Source of the DNA: Chloroflexia bacterium | GTDB taxonomy: Bacteria > Chloroflexota > Chloroflexia > Thermomicrobiales > UBA6265 | Direction: 5' to 3' | Assembly (NCBI GenBank): GCA_013696265.1 | Contig: JACCYX010000227.1 | Span: 1 to 9,480 of the forward strand | Length of the DNA: 9,480 nt | Shown: one piece after another, positions 1-7,086 of the stretch | Position numbering within the stretch: position 1 is the stretch's first letter | How the letters are laid out: every line of letters begins with the position of its first letter | Notes under the pieces: generated by a model | The model's input: the letters and a program-made list of their open reading frames with translations, nothing else | Told to the model about the DNA's origin: nothing | Databases searched by the model: none | Translations under genes and position numbers: made by a program

Positions 1-113
1 AAGGTGTCCTTCACGGCCCGCGTATGCCCTCCCCTACACAATCCGAAAAAACCCGAATCCTCAAACAATGTACATCAAGCGTTGAGGCGCAGGCTGAACT
101 CCGGTAACGCGGG

Positions 114-143
114 TTGTGGTCGCCCGCACCGTCCGGGTACAAT
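114..143 (+). promoter_or_regulatory. Predicted sigma70-type promoter for the fmdB-cysS-rlmB unit
   Basis: A -35-like TTGTGG (114-119) and a near-consensus -10 TACAAT (138-143) are separated by 18 bases, which is within the accepted range. The expected start point is near 150, giving a 5' UTR of about 57 bases before the GTG start at 207. The -10 matches five of six consensus bases and the -35 matches four of six. No other convincing promoter was found before cysS or rlmB, so this one may drive all three genes. This is read by eye only. Confidence 0.55.
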
Positions 144-149
144 GAAGTG

Positions 150-166
150 ACCGCTCCCAGAGCGGT
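150..166 (+). other. Small hairpin in the fmdB 5' UTR
   Basis: ACCGCT (150-155) and AGCGGT (161-166) can form a 6-bp stem with a 5-base loop at the expected 5' end of the transcript. It is followed by CCCTTTGTG, which is not a convincing U-tract, so I do not call it a terminator. A 5'-end hairpin may simply protect the mRNA. Confidence 0.3.
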
Positions 167-206
167 CCCTTTGTGTGTCCTTCACAATTCCAGGAGTAAT
201 GCGTTC

Positions 207-548
207 GTGCCTACCTATGCTTATCGCTGCACGGCCTGTTCGCACGCGTTTGACATCTTCCAGAAGTTCACCGACCAGCCGCTGACGGAATGCCCGGAAT
301 GTGGCAGTGCCCTTCGAAAAGTCTTCCAGCCGGTCGGAATCGTGTTCAAGGGATCGGGCTGGTACATCAACGACAGCCGGGCTCCGGAAAAGGATTCGGC
401 CAAGGCCGATGACAAGCCGGCCAAAACCGGTGACAAGCCAGCCAAGGATGGCGCCGCGCCGAAAGACCCTGCCGCCAAACCCGCGCCGACCGCGACCGAA
501 TCCAGCACCCCCGCCGCGCCAGTCTCGGCCAAGGCCGCCGCGGATTGA
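207..548 (+). CDS. FmdB-family zinc-ribbon regulatory protein
   Basis: A 113-residue protein of the FmdB/CxxC-CxxC zinc-ribbon family. The start chosen is GTG at 207, because the family's conserved N-terminus (M-P-T-Y-A-Y-R-C) begins exactly there and AGGAG at 192-196 sits 10 bases upstream. The open frame extends up to 114, but that extra stretch looks non-coding and overlaps the promoter. A single zinc ribbon is visible, with Cys8-x2-Cys11 and Cys29-x2-Cys32, followed by the typical segment F-K-G-S-G-W-Y (residues 47-53). From about residue 59 the tail is low complexity, rich in Lys, Ala, Pro and Asp, with D-K-P-A-K repeats, and is surely disordered. The molecular role of this family is poorly defined; it was named from a putative regulator of formamidase. 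Being first in a unit with cysS and rlmB may hint at a translation-related role, but this is only inference. Confidence 0.88.
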   Translation: MPTYAYRCTACSHAFDIFQKFTDQPLTECPECGSALRKVFQPVGIVFKGSGWYINDSRAPEKDSAKADDKPAKTGDKPAKDGAAPKDPAAKPAPTATESSTPAAPVSAKAAAD

Positions 549-556
549 GGCTCTTC

Positions 557-652
557 ATGACCACCTCCCTGACGGAACGGGACAACTCACGAGCGCGCGG
601 TGCCCACGCCGTAGTCCGCCATGTCTGCTCGTGTAGGTGCGGGCAGGACTGA
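557..652 (+). CDS. Possible cysteine-rich leader peptide upstream of cysS
   Basis: A 31-codon ORF too short for routine gene calling. TGAGG (546-550), which includes the fmdB stop codon, lies 6 bases before ATG 557, so the start has a well-placed Shine-Dalgarno and could be translationally coupled to fmdB. The peptide ends C-S-C-R-C-G-Q-D, with Cys24, Cys26 and Cys28 in three alternate codons (626, 632, 638). The TGA stop (650-652) falls in the loop of the hairpin at 641-660. About three quarters of third codon positions are G or C, as in neighbouring genes. Clustered codons for the amino acid handled by the downstream gene are the hallmark of ribosome-mediated attenuation, and polycysteine leader ORFs are known in mycobacteria ahead of sulfur-metabolism genes. 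The regulatory role here is inference; chance, or part of a decayed gene, remains possible. Confidence 0.4.
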   Translation: MTTSLTERDNSRARGAHAVVRHVCSCRCGQD

Positions 653-660
653 TCCTGCCC
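641..660 (+). promoter_or_regulatory. Strong hairpin enclosing the leader-ORF stop codon, upstream of cysS
   Basis: GGGCAGGA (641-648) and TCCTGCCC (653-660) form a perfect 8-bp GC-rich stem with loop CTGA, and the leader ORF's TGA (650-652) lies in that loop. No U-tract follows, so it is not a standard intrinsic terminator. Alternative partners exist. TGCCC (601-605) could pair with GGGCA (641-645). The 3' arm could pair with GGGC just downstream (665-668). CTGCC (655-659) could pair with GGCAG (775-779), next to the cysS ribosome-binding site. These could make a switch, but such short pairings also arise by chance. The sequence could instead be a dispersed palindromic repeat. Confidence 0.4.
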
Positions 661-788
661 CACGGGGCGCAACATGGCGCGTGAGCGTCAGCCGTCTCGT
701 TCCTCCAGCCGTCAACGCGGCTCGAACATCGGAGATGATCCAGACATTCGAGCCGTCCGGGAACAGGTGCGAAAGGCAGCCTCTCCTT

Positions 789-2228
<1,440 letters not shown>

Positions 2229-2230
2229 CC

Positions 2231-3187
2231 ATGCCTCCAATCACACTTCGCGGGTCCAACGGGCCCAACCGATCCAATCGCCGGCCCACGGAACCGGGGC
2301 GTGGCCCGCGGCCCCAACGGCCCGGGGACGATCGACCCCAGCGCGGCTCCGGCCAACGGCCCCCGCGAGACGGCCAGCGTCCCGTGCGGCAACGACCCGG
2401 CGGCGGTGATCAGGCAGGTGGACGAAGCGCCCGGCGGGGTGGAGGCGTGCCGTTCACGATCAAGGGCGAACTGCTGTTCGGGCGCAACGCGATCCTCGAA
2501 TCGCTCACCGCCCAACGGCGCGAACCAACCCGGCTCTGGGTTGCGGAGGGTCTTCGCCAGGACGAGCGCGTGGACCGGATCGTGGAACTCGCCCGCTCGC
2601 AAGAGGTCCTGGTCGAGACCGTGCCCCGAACCATGCTCGACGACCAGCTACCCGACGTGAACCACCAGGGTGTCCTGCTGGAGTCGGCCAGATACCCGTA
2701 CGCCGACCTGGCCGACGTGATCGATCGCGAAGGCACGGTGCTCGTGCTCGACCACCTGCAGGATCCGCAGAACTTCGGCACCTTGCTTCGCGCGGCCGAT
2801 GCGGCCGGGGTGGCCGGGGTGATCATTCCCAGCGACCGCTCGGCCGAGATTTCCCCCACCGTGGTCAACGCCTCGGCCGGCGCCGTCGAGCATCTCACCA
2901 TCGCCACGGTACCTAACCTCGGCAACGCGTTGGAAAAACTGGAAGCGTCCGGACGCTGGATTGTCGGGCTCGACGGCGGGCCTGACTCCCAGGACCTCTT
3001 CGCCACCGATGTCCCCACGCCAGCCGTGATGATCGTGGGCTCCGAGGGATCGGGCCTGACCCAGAACATTCGCAAGCGGTGCCAACTGGTTGTGTCGTTG
3101 CCGATGCGCGGCCAGGTTGACTCGCTGAATGCCGCCACCGCTGGTTCGATCGCCCTCTTCGACCTAGTCCGCCGCGAACGCGCCTGA
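2231..3187 (+). CDS. rlmB: 23S rRNA (guanosine-2'-O-)-methyltransferase, RlmB/TrmH (SPOUT) family
   Basis: A 318-residue SPOUT-class methyltransferase, expected to transfer a methyl group from S-adenosylmethionine to a ribose 2'-OH in 23S rRNA (Gm2251 in E. coli). Residues 75 to about 155 form the small RNA substrate-binding domain, opening F-x-I-K-G-E-L-L-F-G-R-N-A. The trefoil-knot catalytic domain carries all three family motifs: N181-F-G-T-L-L-R187, V-G270-S-E-G-S-G275, and P-M-R-G-Q-V-D followed by S298-L-N300. Residues 1-74 are an extra Arg/Pro/Gly/Gln-rich tail with no predicted fold, probably an RNA-binding disordered extension. ATG 2231 is two bases past the cysS stop, so the two genes are almost certainly cotranscribed; GGAAG at 2215-2219 is a usable ribosome-binding site. 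In Bacillus the order is cysS-mrnC-rlmB, and mrnC is absent here. The family is certain, but the exact rRNA position could differ from E. coli. Confidence 0.93.
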   Translation: MPPITLRGSNGPNRSNRRPTEPGRGPRPQRPGDDRPQRGSGQRPPRDGQRPVRQRPGGGDQAGGRSARRGGGVPFTIKGELLFGRNAILESLTAQRREPTRLWVAEGLRQDERVDRIVELARSQEVLVETVPRTMLDDQLPDVNHQGVLLESARYPYADLADVIDREGTVLVLDHLQDPQNFGTLLRAADAAGVAGVIIPSDRSAEISPTVVNASAGAVEHLTIATVPNLGNALEKLEASGRWIVGLDGGPDSQDLFATDVPTPAVMIVGSEGSGLTQNIRKRCQLVVSLPMRGQVDSLNAATAGSIALFDLVRRERA

Positions 3188-3201
3188 TACGGACTACGGA
3201 C
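3188..3201 (+). repeat. Two-copy tandem heptamer TACGGAC
   Basis: TACGGAC occurs twice head to tail directly after the rlmB stop codon. Tandem heptamers are common as variable-number repeats in intergenic DNA of some bacteria. With two copies this could be chance, but it abuts a palindrome-rich stretch. Confidence 0.35.
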
Positions 3202-3222
3202 TTTGGTGAGAAACCATGCGTA

Positions 3223-3306
3223 CTCGAAAGTGGCAGTCCCGAGCTTTCGAGGGCAGCGTAGCGGGTCACTCTGCCTTCGTCACCCAAGGTCGAGATGAAC
3301 TCGACC
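3223..3306. repeat. Cluster of inverted repeats downstream of rlmB
   Basis: CTCGAAAG (3223-3230) pairs perfectly with CTTTCGAG (3244-3251) across a 13-base loop. GGCAG (3252-3256) can pair with CTGCC (3271-3275). GGTCGAG (3288-3294) pairs perfectly with CTCGACC (3300-3306) across a 5-base loop. No T-run follows any of them. The cluster may be a 3'-end processing or Rho-associated structure for the cysS-rlmB transcript, or a dispersed palindromic repeat. A genome-wide copy count would decide. Confidence 0.45.
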
Positions 3307-3391
3307 ACTACCAACCATGTTCCATTGATCAACCGAAGTTCGTATGACACCCCGTACTTTCAGGCCATGCCGAAAGGTAATCGCAAAATCG

Positions 3392-3421
3392 TTGACGCCT
3401 AGTCACCGTTTTTGCTATGGT
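3392..3421 (+). promoter_or_regulatory. Predicted strong sigma70-type promoter for the amidase gene
   Basis: A -35 TTGACG (3392-3397, five of six consensus) and a -10 TATGGT (3416-3421) have an 18-base spacer. The -10 is preceded by TGC (3413-3415), giving an extended -10 element. The expected start is near 3428. The gene therefore appears to be transcribed independently of rlmB. Confidence 0.6.
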
Positions 3422-3430
3422 GTACGTACA
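3421..3430. promoter_or_regulatory. Perfect 10-bp palindrome TGTACGTACA at the amidase promoter start site
   Basis: TGTACGTACA is its own reverse complement and runs from the last base of the -10 across the expected transcription start. That is a classic place for a repressor dimer. A 10-bp palindrome alone is weak evidence, and no regulator gene is nearby. Confidence 0.3.
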
Positions 3431-3532
3431 CCTTGGCAGGGTCTCTTTCGTGCATCCCGCAATCGCCCGCATTGTTCCGGTGGCTGCGACCTTTCTGGCT
3501 GAAACGCCCTGCCGTCGCCTCGGGGAGCAGGT

Positions 3533-6346
3533 ATGACAAAGCGGCGGACAATTTCGGACATCCATGCGCGGGGCACAACCGGTATCCACCAGCATCCGCC
3601 GCGGCGAATCGACCGGCGGGCGCTGATGAAGGCCACGGCGGCGTTTGTGGCGATGGCGACCGCGGCGCCCTCCGCCCTCCCCATTACCCGCGCCCAGGAA
3701 AATTCGACCCGGGCGGGCGAATGGCGTCAGCCGGAGGCCGGCAGCGGTGACGCGCTTGAGTTCACGGCCGACTTTTCGTTCAACGCGGTCGCGCCCCACT
3801 GGCCAGGCGACACACCGTTTCCCGCCGCCGTCTCGATCCAGCTGAGCCTGGACGGCCAGAGCTGGACGGACGCTGCCATTGTCGGCCCCGCCCACACCGA
3901 CGCAGGACCGCCGGATCGCGATGGCCGGATTTACGCCGATTTGCTCTTCATCGAAGAAGCAACCATGGTGCGCTTCCAGGGGTTGGACGCCGACGGCAAC
4001 GCGGCAACGATTCGCGGTCTCTCGTTTACGTACATCAACGCCAAATCTGGTCCCAGGATCGGCGATATCGCGTCCATCAACGCCAAGGCAGGCCCCCGGA
4101 TCCGCGACGTCTCATCGTCAGGGAGGTCGTCATCAGCCAGGCCCCCGATCATCTCGCGCGGTGACTGGGGCGCCGATCGGGCCTACGGTGGCGTCGATCG
4201 GGGCGCCAGCGAATGGACGCCGAAGTACCAGACGGTCCGGCACATCATCATTCATCACTCGGAGACGCCCCGATTCCGGGACCCGCTCGTCGAAATCAGG
4301 TCCATTCACTACTACCACGCCGCCACCAGGGGCTGGGGTGACATCGGCTACAACTACCTCGTCGACTTCATGGGCAACGTCTACGAGGGCAGGGCCGGCG
4401 GCGAGAACGTCATCGGCGGCCATGCCTTCCAGTACGCCCAGGGCTCGGCGGGCATTTGCTCGATGGGGTCGTTCAGCCTCGAAACCTCCACCCCGGAAGC
4501 GATCGCCGGCCTGACCTGGATCACGGCCTGGGCCGCGCGCAACCTCGATCCCCTCGCCCGGCGCGATTTCCACGAAAAACCCAACCTGCCGGTCATCTGC
4601 GGACACCGGGACGTGGTCGACAGCACCTGCCCCGGCGACGGCCTGTACGCCGACCTGCCGACAATCCGCTGGGCGGTGGCCGACGTCATCGCCGGTGCAA
4701 GAGAAGTCCTCAACGATCCAGACTTCAGCCCCGGCCAGACCGTCGAAACGACGGTCGGGAGCGGCAATCTGAGGTCGCTACCGGGGACGAGTCAGTCCGT
4801 CGCCGCCACCCTGCCGGCCGCCACCGTGATGCACGTGGTGGAAGGACCGGCGACGGTCAACGGCTATTCCTGGTACAAGCTGACCGGCAACCGGGGAACC
4901 GGCTGGATGGCCAGCAGTATCTTCGCGTCCAGTGACGCGGTGCCGCCGGTCGGCGAATTCGACATGGGGGATACGGTCGAGGTTGACACCAACTTCCTCA
5001 ACATTCGCTCCGAACCGTCGGTCCAATCATCGGTACGGGCGACCATGCCCCGAGGCACGGTTGGCGACGTCATCGAGGGGCCACAACCAGCCGGCGGCTA
5101 TCGCTGGTACCGGCTGGAGACCGACTACGGCACCGGCTGGGCGGTCGAGCAGTACCTGATGACCGAGGGCGGCGCCCCTCCCGAAACGCGGTTCGTGGTC
5201 GGCGATGCGGTCGCCGTCAACGACCCGGAAGGTCTCCGGCTGCGAACCGGACCTGGTCTCGGCACGTCGATCATCGCCACCTTGCCGGACGGCACGCGCG
5301 GCGTCATCGTCAGTAACGCCAGGGTGAGCGACAACCTCGCCTGGCTCGAAATCCAGACCGCCATCGGCACCGGCTGGCTAGCCGACATGTTCCTGGAGGC
5401 ATCGTCGTCCGGCCCCACCACGAGCGCGAAATTCGAACCCGGCGACTTGGTCACGGTCGACACCGACCTGGTGAACCTGCGGCAAGGGGCTGGAACCGAC
5501 AAGGCTGTGATCAGGGCGCTGGGCAGCGGCATCGTCGGCACCGTCATCGACGGACCGACCGCTGCCTCGAACCTCTACTGGGTGCGGCTCGACACCGACT
5601 ACGGGACCGGGTGGGTGGCAGAAGCATTCCTGGCGCCCGCCGGGGCCGAAGCGACGGAATCGTCCCGGTCGTTCAGCACCGGCGACAGTGTCTACATCGA
5701 CACGGACGGCATCAACATCAGAACCTCGCCAGGAACCTCTTCCAGCGTCGTCACCATCCTCTACACCAATGAAACGGCGGAAGTCATCGACGGGCCCCAA
5801 TCCGCCGACGGCTATGTCTGGTACCGGCTGCGGTCGGACCGGGGAACCGGGTGGGGGGCATCGCGGTATCTCGGGCTCGGCGCCGGGGATCCGGCTGGAG
5901 CTTCACAATTCGGAATCGGCGACGTCGTTGCCGTGGACACCGATGGCATCAAACTCCGCGCCAACCCCGGTCTCGACGGCACCTGGCTGGCCATGCTCTA
6001 CGCCGATGAACAAGCGACCGTCATCGATGGACCCCGGAGCGCCGACGGCTACAGTTGGTACAAGCTGCAATCGAGTTCTGACGCGGGCTGGGCGGCCGGT
6101 ACCTATCTCCGGCAAGAGGCGGACGCGGGGCTCGCCCCCGGCGCCAGGGCGCGCGTCTTCGACGGCGAACTCAACCTGCGGGCGAATCCCGGCACGAGCA
6201 GCCGGGTGGTCGGCGTGCTGGCGGACGGCGCGTACGTCGACATTCTGGCTGGTCCCGAATCGGCGAACGGGTACGAATGGGTTCGCGTGAACTCCTCCCG
6301 GTTCGGCGGCGGCTGGTGCGTCACCGATTATCTCGCCCGGTCATGA
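3533..6346 (+). CDS. Tat-exported N-acetylmuramoyl-L-alanine amidase with seven SH3b repeats
   Basis: A 937-residue exported protein predicted to cut the amide bond between N-acetylmuramic acid and L-alanine in peptidoglycan. The N-terminus carries a twin-arginine signal (Arg28-Arg29-A-L-M-K, then a hydrophobic stretch) with likely cleavage after T-R-A54. Residues 59-167 look like a beta-rich domain I do not recognise. Residues 200-385 are an Amidase_2/PGRP domain with zinc ligands His241 (in I-I-I-H-H-S-E), His358 (in G-H-R-D) and Cys366 (in S-T-C-P-G-D); the segment G-Y-N-Y-L-V-D precedes G-N-V-Y-E-G-R. Seven SH3b repeats start near residues 398, 476, 554, 634, 714, 793 and 867, presumably anchoring the enzyme to the wall. 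The start is ATG 3533, with GGGGAG 5 bases upstream. Possible roles are wall turnover, cell separation, spore or hypha formation, or attack on other cells; the sequence does not say which. Confidence 0.92.
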   Translation: MTKRRTISDIHARGTTGIHQHPPRRIDRRALMKATAAFVAMATAAPSALPITRAQENSTRAGEWRQPEAGSGDALEFTADFSFNAVAPHWPGDTPFPAAVSIQLSLDGQSWTDAAIVGPAHTDAGPPDRDGRIYADLLFIEEATMVRFQGLDADGNAATIRGLSFTYINAKSGPRIGDIASINAKAGPRIRDVSSSGRSSSARPPIISRGDWGADRAYGGVDRGASEWTPKYQTVRHIIIHHSETPRFRDPLVEIRSIHYYHAATRGWGDIGYNYLVDFMGNVYEGRAGGENVIGGHAFQYAQGSAGICSMGSFSLETSTPEAIAGLTWITAWAARNLDPLARRDFHEKPNLPVICGHRDVVDSTCPGDGLYADLPTIRWAVADVIAGAREVLNDPDFSPGQTVETTVGSGNLRSLPGTSQSVAATLPAATVMHVVEGPATVNGYSWYKLTGNRGTGWMASSIFASSDAVPPVGEFDMGDTVEVDTNFLNIRSEPSVQSSVRATMPRGTVGDVIEGPQPAGGYRWYRLETDYGTGWAVEQYLMTEGGAPPETRFVVGDAVAVNDPEGLRLRTGPGLGTSIIATLPDGTRGVIVSNARVSDNLAWLEIQTAIGTGWLADMFLEASSSGPTTSAKFEPGDLVTVDTDLVNLRQGAGTDKAVIRALGSGIVGTVIDGPTAASNLYWVRLDTDYGTGWVAEAFLAPAGAEATESSRSFSTGDSVYIDTDGINIRTSPGTSSSVVTILYTNETAEVIDGPQSADGYVWYRLRSDRGTGWGASRYLGLGAGDPAGASQFGIGDVVAVDTDGIKLRANPGLDGTWLAMLYADEQATVIDGPRSADGYSWYKLQSSSDAGWAAGTYLRQEADAGLAPGARARVFDGELNLRANPGTSSRVVGVLADGAYVDILAGPESANGYEWVRVNSSRFGGGWCVTDYLARS
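4034..4117 (+). repeat. Tandem 42-bp in-frame duplication inside the amidase gene
   Basis: Two adjacent 42-base units (4034-4075 and 4076-4117) encode I-N-A-K-S-G-P-R-I-G-D-I-A-S and I-N-A-K-A-G-P-R-I-R-D-V-S-S (residues 168-181 and 182-195). They form the linker between the N-terminal domain and the amidase domain. The DNA copies have diverged at several mostly synonymous sites, so the duplication is not very recent and the unit has been kept under protein-level selection. Confidence 0.8.
4724..6343 (+). repeat. Array of seven SH3b repeats in the amidase C-terminal half
   Basis: Seven protein repeats of 74-80 residues share the pattern F-x-x-G-D-x-V-x-V-D-T-x-x-x-N-x-R, then P-G, then V-I-D-G-P, then G-Y-x-W-Y-x-L, then G-T-G-W and a closing Y-L or F-L. 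Units begin near 4724, 4958, 5192, 5432, 5672, 5909 and 6131. Units 5 and 6 are the most alike; unit 3 lacks the G-P segment and unit 7 has G-G-G-W for G-T-G-W. This matches bacterial SH3 (SH3b/SH3_3) domains, which commonly bind peptidoglycan. Confidence 0.88.
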
Positions 6347-6356
6347 CGATGGGTGG

Positions 6357-6386
6357 TTGCAGCGAAGTATCGAATCGCCGTAAAAT
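6357..6386 (+). promoter_or_regulatory. Predicted sigma70-type promoter for rplI-dnaB
   Basis: TTGCAG (6357-6362) and TAAAAT (6381-6386) have an 18-base spacer; the -10 matches five of six consensus bases. The expected start near 6393 lies about 105 bases before the rplI ATG. The promoter begins 10 bases after the amidase stop codon. Confidence 0.55.
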
Positions 6387-6496
6387 GTGGGATGAAGAAT
6401 CGATAGACCGCATCGGTGCAACCAAGAGCGTTGCGGCGGTGTGGGTCTTTTGTGTTTGACACCATCTGAATCCAACGAGTTGGAAGGTATTTACGG
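6387..6496 (+). promoter_or_regulatory. Long, possibly structured 5' leader of rplI
   Basis: About 110 bases separate the -10 from the rplI start. GCAAC (6418-6422) can pair with GTTGC (6430-6434), GGTGT (6438-6442) with ACACC (6459-6463), and CCAA (6472-6475) with TTGG (6480-6483), the last running into the Shine-Dalgarno GGAAGG (6482-6487). No known riboswitch class is recognised. Leaders of ribosomal-protein genes are often autoregulatory, but nothing here proves it. Confidence 0.3.
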
Positions 6497-7018
6497 ATGA
6501 AAATCGTCCTTCGACAGGATGTGCCCAAGGTGGGCGACGCGGGTTCGGTTCAGACCGTTTCCAATGGCTACGCCCGGAACTACCTGATCCCGAAAGGGCT
6601 CGCCGTGGTTGCGACCGATGGCGAACTCAAGGTGGCCGCTCACAATCTCGCCGTCAAGGAGCGCAAGGTTGCCCGTCAGGAAGAGTTGCTGCGCTCGCTC
6701 TCCGATAAGATCGACGGCCAGCGCCTGACCTTCACCGCGCGGGCTGGTGAGCAGGGCCGGCTCTATGGGTCGATCACCGCCAGCGACGTCGCGACCGCGC
6801 TCGCCGCCCAGGTCTCAGAAGAGATCGACCGGCGCCGGGTCGTGCTCGACGAGCCGCTCCGCTCCGTAGGTGAGCACACCGTGACCGTGCATCTCGTGGG
6901 GCGGCTCCGGCCCCAGGTGACGGTCATCATCGAGGCTGAGGCCACTGAGGAGGAAGAGGCTCCGGCCGCGGACGAGCCGTCTTCGAACACCGCGGACGAA
7001 GCTGAAACCGCCGAGTAA
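6497..7018 (+). CDS. rplI: 50S ribosomal protein L9 (bL9)
   Basis: Large-subunit ribosomal protein that binds 23S rRNA near the base of the L1 stalk. The N-terminal signature is clear: M-K-I-V-L-R-Q-D-V, then V-G-D-A-G, then N-G-Y-A-R-N-Y-L-I-P-K-G-L-A. A central helix rich in charged residues and the C-terminal RNA-binding domain follow. At 173 residues it is longer than the usual 148-150 because of an added acidic tail (residues 146-173, 12 of 28 Asp or Glu), probably disordered. GGAAGG (6482-6487) is a good ribosome-binding site, 9 bases before ATG 6497. The gene sits 102 bases before dnaB, a pairing common in bacteria. The usual upstream partners rpsF, ssb and rpsR are not here; an amidase gene precedes it instead. 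Confidence 0.97.
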   Translation: MKIVLRQDVPKVGDAGSVQTVSNGYARNYLIPKGLAVVATDGELKVAAHNLAVKERKVARQEELLRSLSDKIDGQRLTFTARAGEQGRLYGSITASDVATALAAQVSEEIDRRRVVLDEPLRSVGEHTVTVHLVGRLRPQVTVIIEAEATEEEEAPAADEPSSNTADEAETAE

Positions 7019-7052
7019 CGGACCCAATCGAGCAACCAGCAGATCGGCCCCC

Positions 7053-7086
7053 GGCCTTCTGGCCAATCCTGGGGATGGTCGCCATC
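7053..7086 (+). other. Adjacent small hairpins between rplI and dnaB
   Basis: GGCC-TTCT-GGCC (7053-7064) lies within outer CCCC/GGGG runs (around 7049-7052 and 7071-7074), and GATGG-TCG-CCATC (7074-7086) follows at once. There is no T-run, so this is not a standard terminator. It could mark an RNA processing point or partial attenuation that lowers helicase output relative to the ribosomal protein. Confidence 0.3.

Larger units (their letters stand above)
3188..3532. other. Intergenic region between rlmB and the amidase gene
   Basis: This 345-base stretch holds no supported gene. In order it contains a tandem heptamer (3188-3201), a cluster of inverted repeats (3223-3306), a promoter (3392-3421) with a palindrome at the expected start (3421-3430), and an untranslated leader of roughly 105 bases ending in GGGGAG (3522-3527), 5 bases before ATG 3533. 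I see no clean intrinsic terminator with a U-tract for the upstream unit. Confidence 0.7.

Noticed and set aside
199..201. ATG at 199 as the FmdB start
   Set aside because: It is out of frame with the zinc-ribbon protein. GTG 207 gives the conserved family N-terminus in frame.
641..680. Selenocysteine recoding of the TGA at 650
   Set aside because: The TGA lies in the loop of the stem. A bacterial SECIS lies downstream of the codon, and no selenoprotein motif follows.
621..788. CysS N-terminal extension from ATG 621 or 735
   Set aside because: CysS proteins start close to the L-R-V-Y-N segment. The extra stretch resembles no known N-terminus, contains the leader hairpin, and ATG 621 has no ribosome-binding site.
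549..788. T-box riboswitch before cysS
   Set aside because: The spacer is the right place, but I find no T-box antiterminator consensus (AGGGTGGNACCGCG-like) and no terminator with a U-tract.
2913..3350. Minus-strand ORF of 145 codons reaching across the rlmB end
   Set aside because: Most of it is the reverse complement of the rlmB 3' end, and the rest comes from the inverted-repeat cluster. No recognisable domain.
4724..6343. CRISPR-like or satellite DNA array
   Set aside because: The periodicity is 74-80 codons at the protein level with strongly diverged DNA, which fits SH3b domains and not identical short repeats with spacers.
6456..6461. Consensus -35 TTGACA in the rplI leader
   Set aside because: No -10-like hexamer lies 16-19 bases downstream; the nearest, TATTTA (6488-6493), is 26 bases away and overlaps the region just before the start codon.
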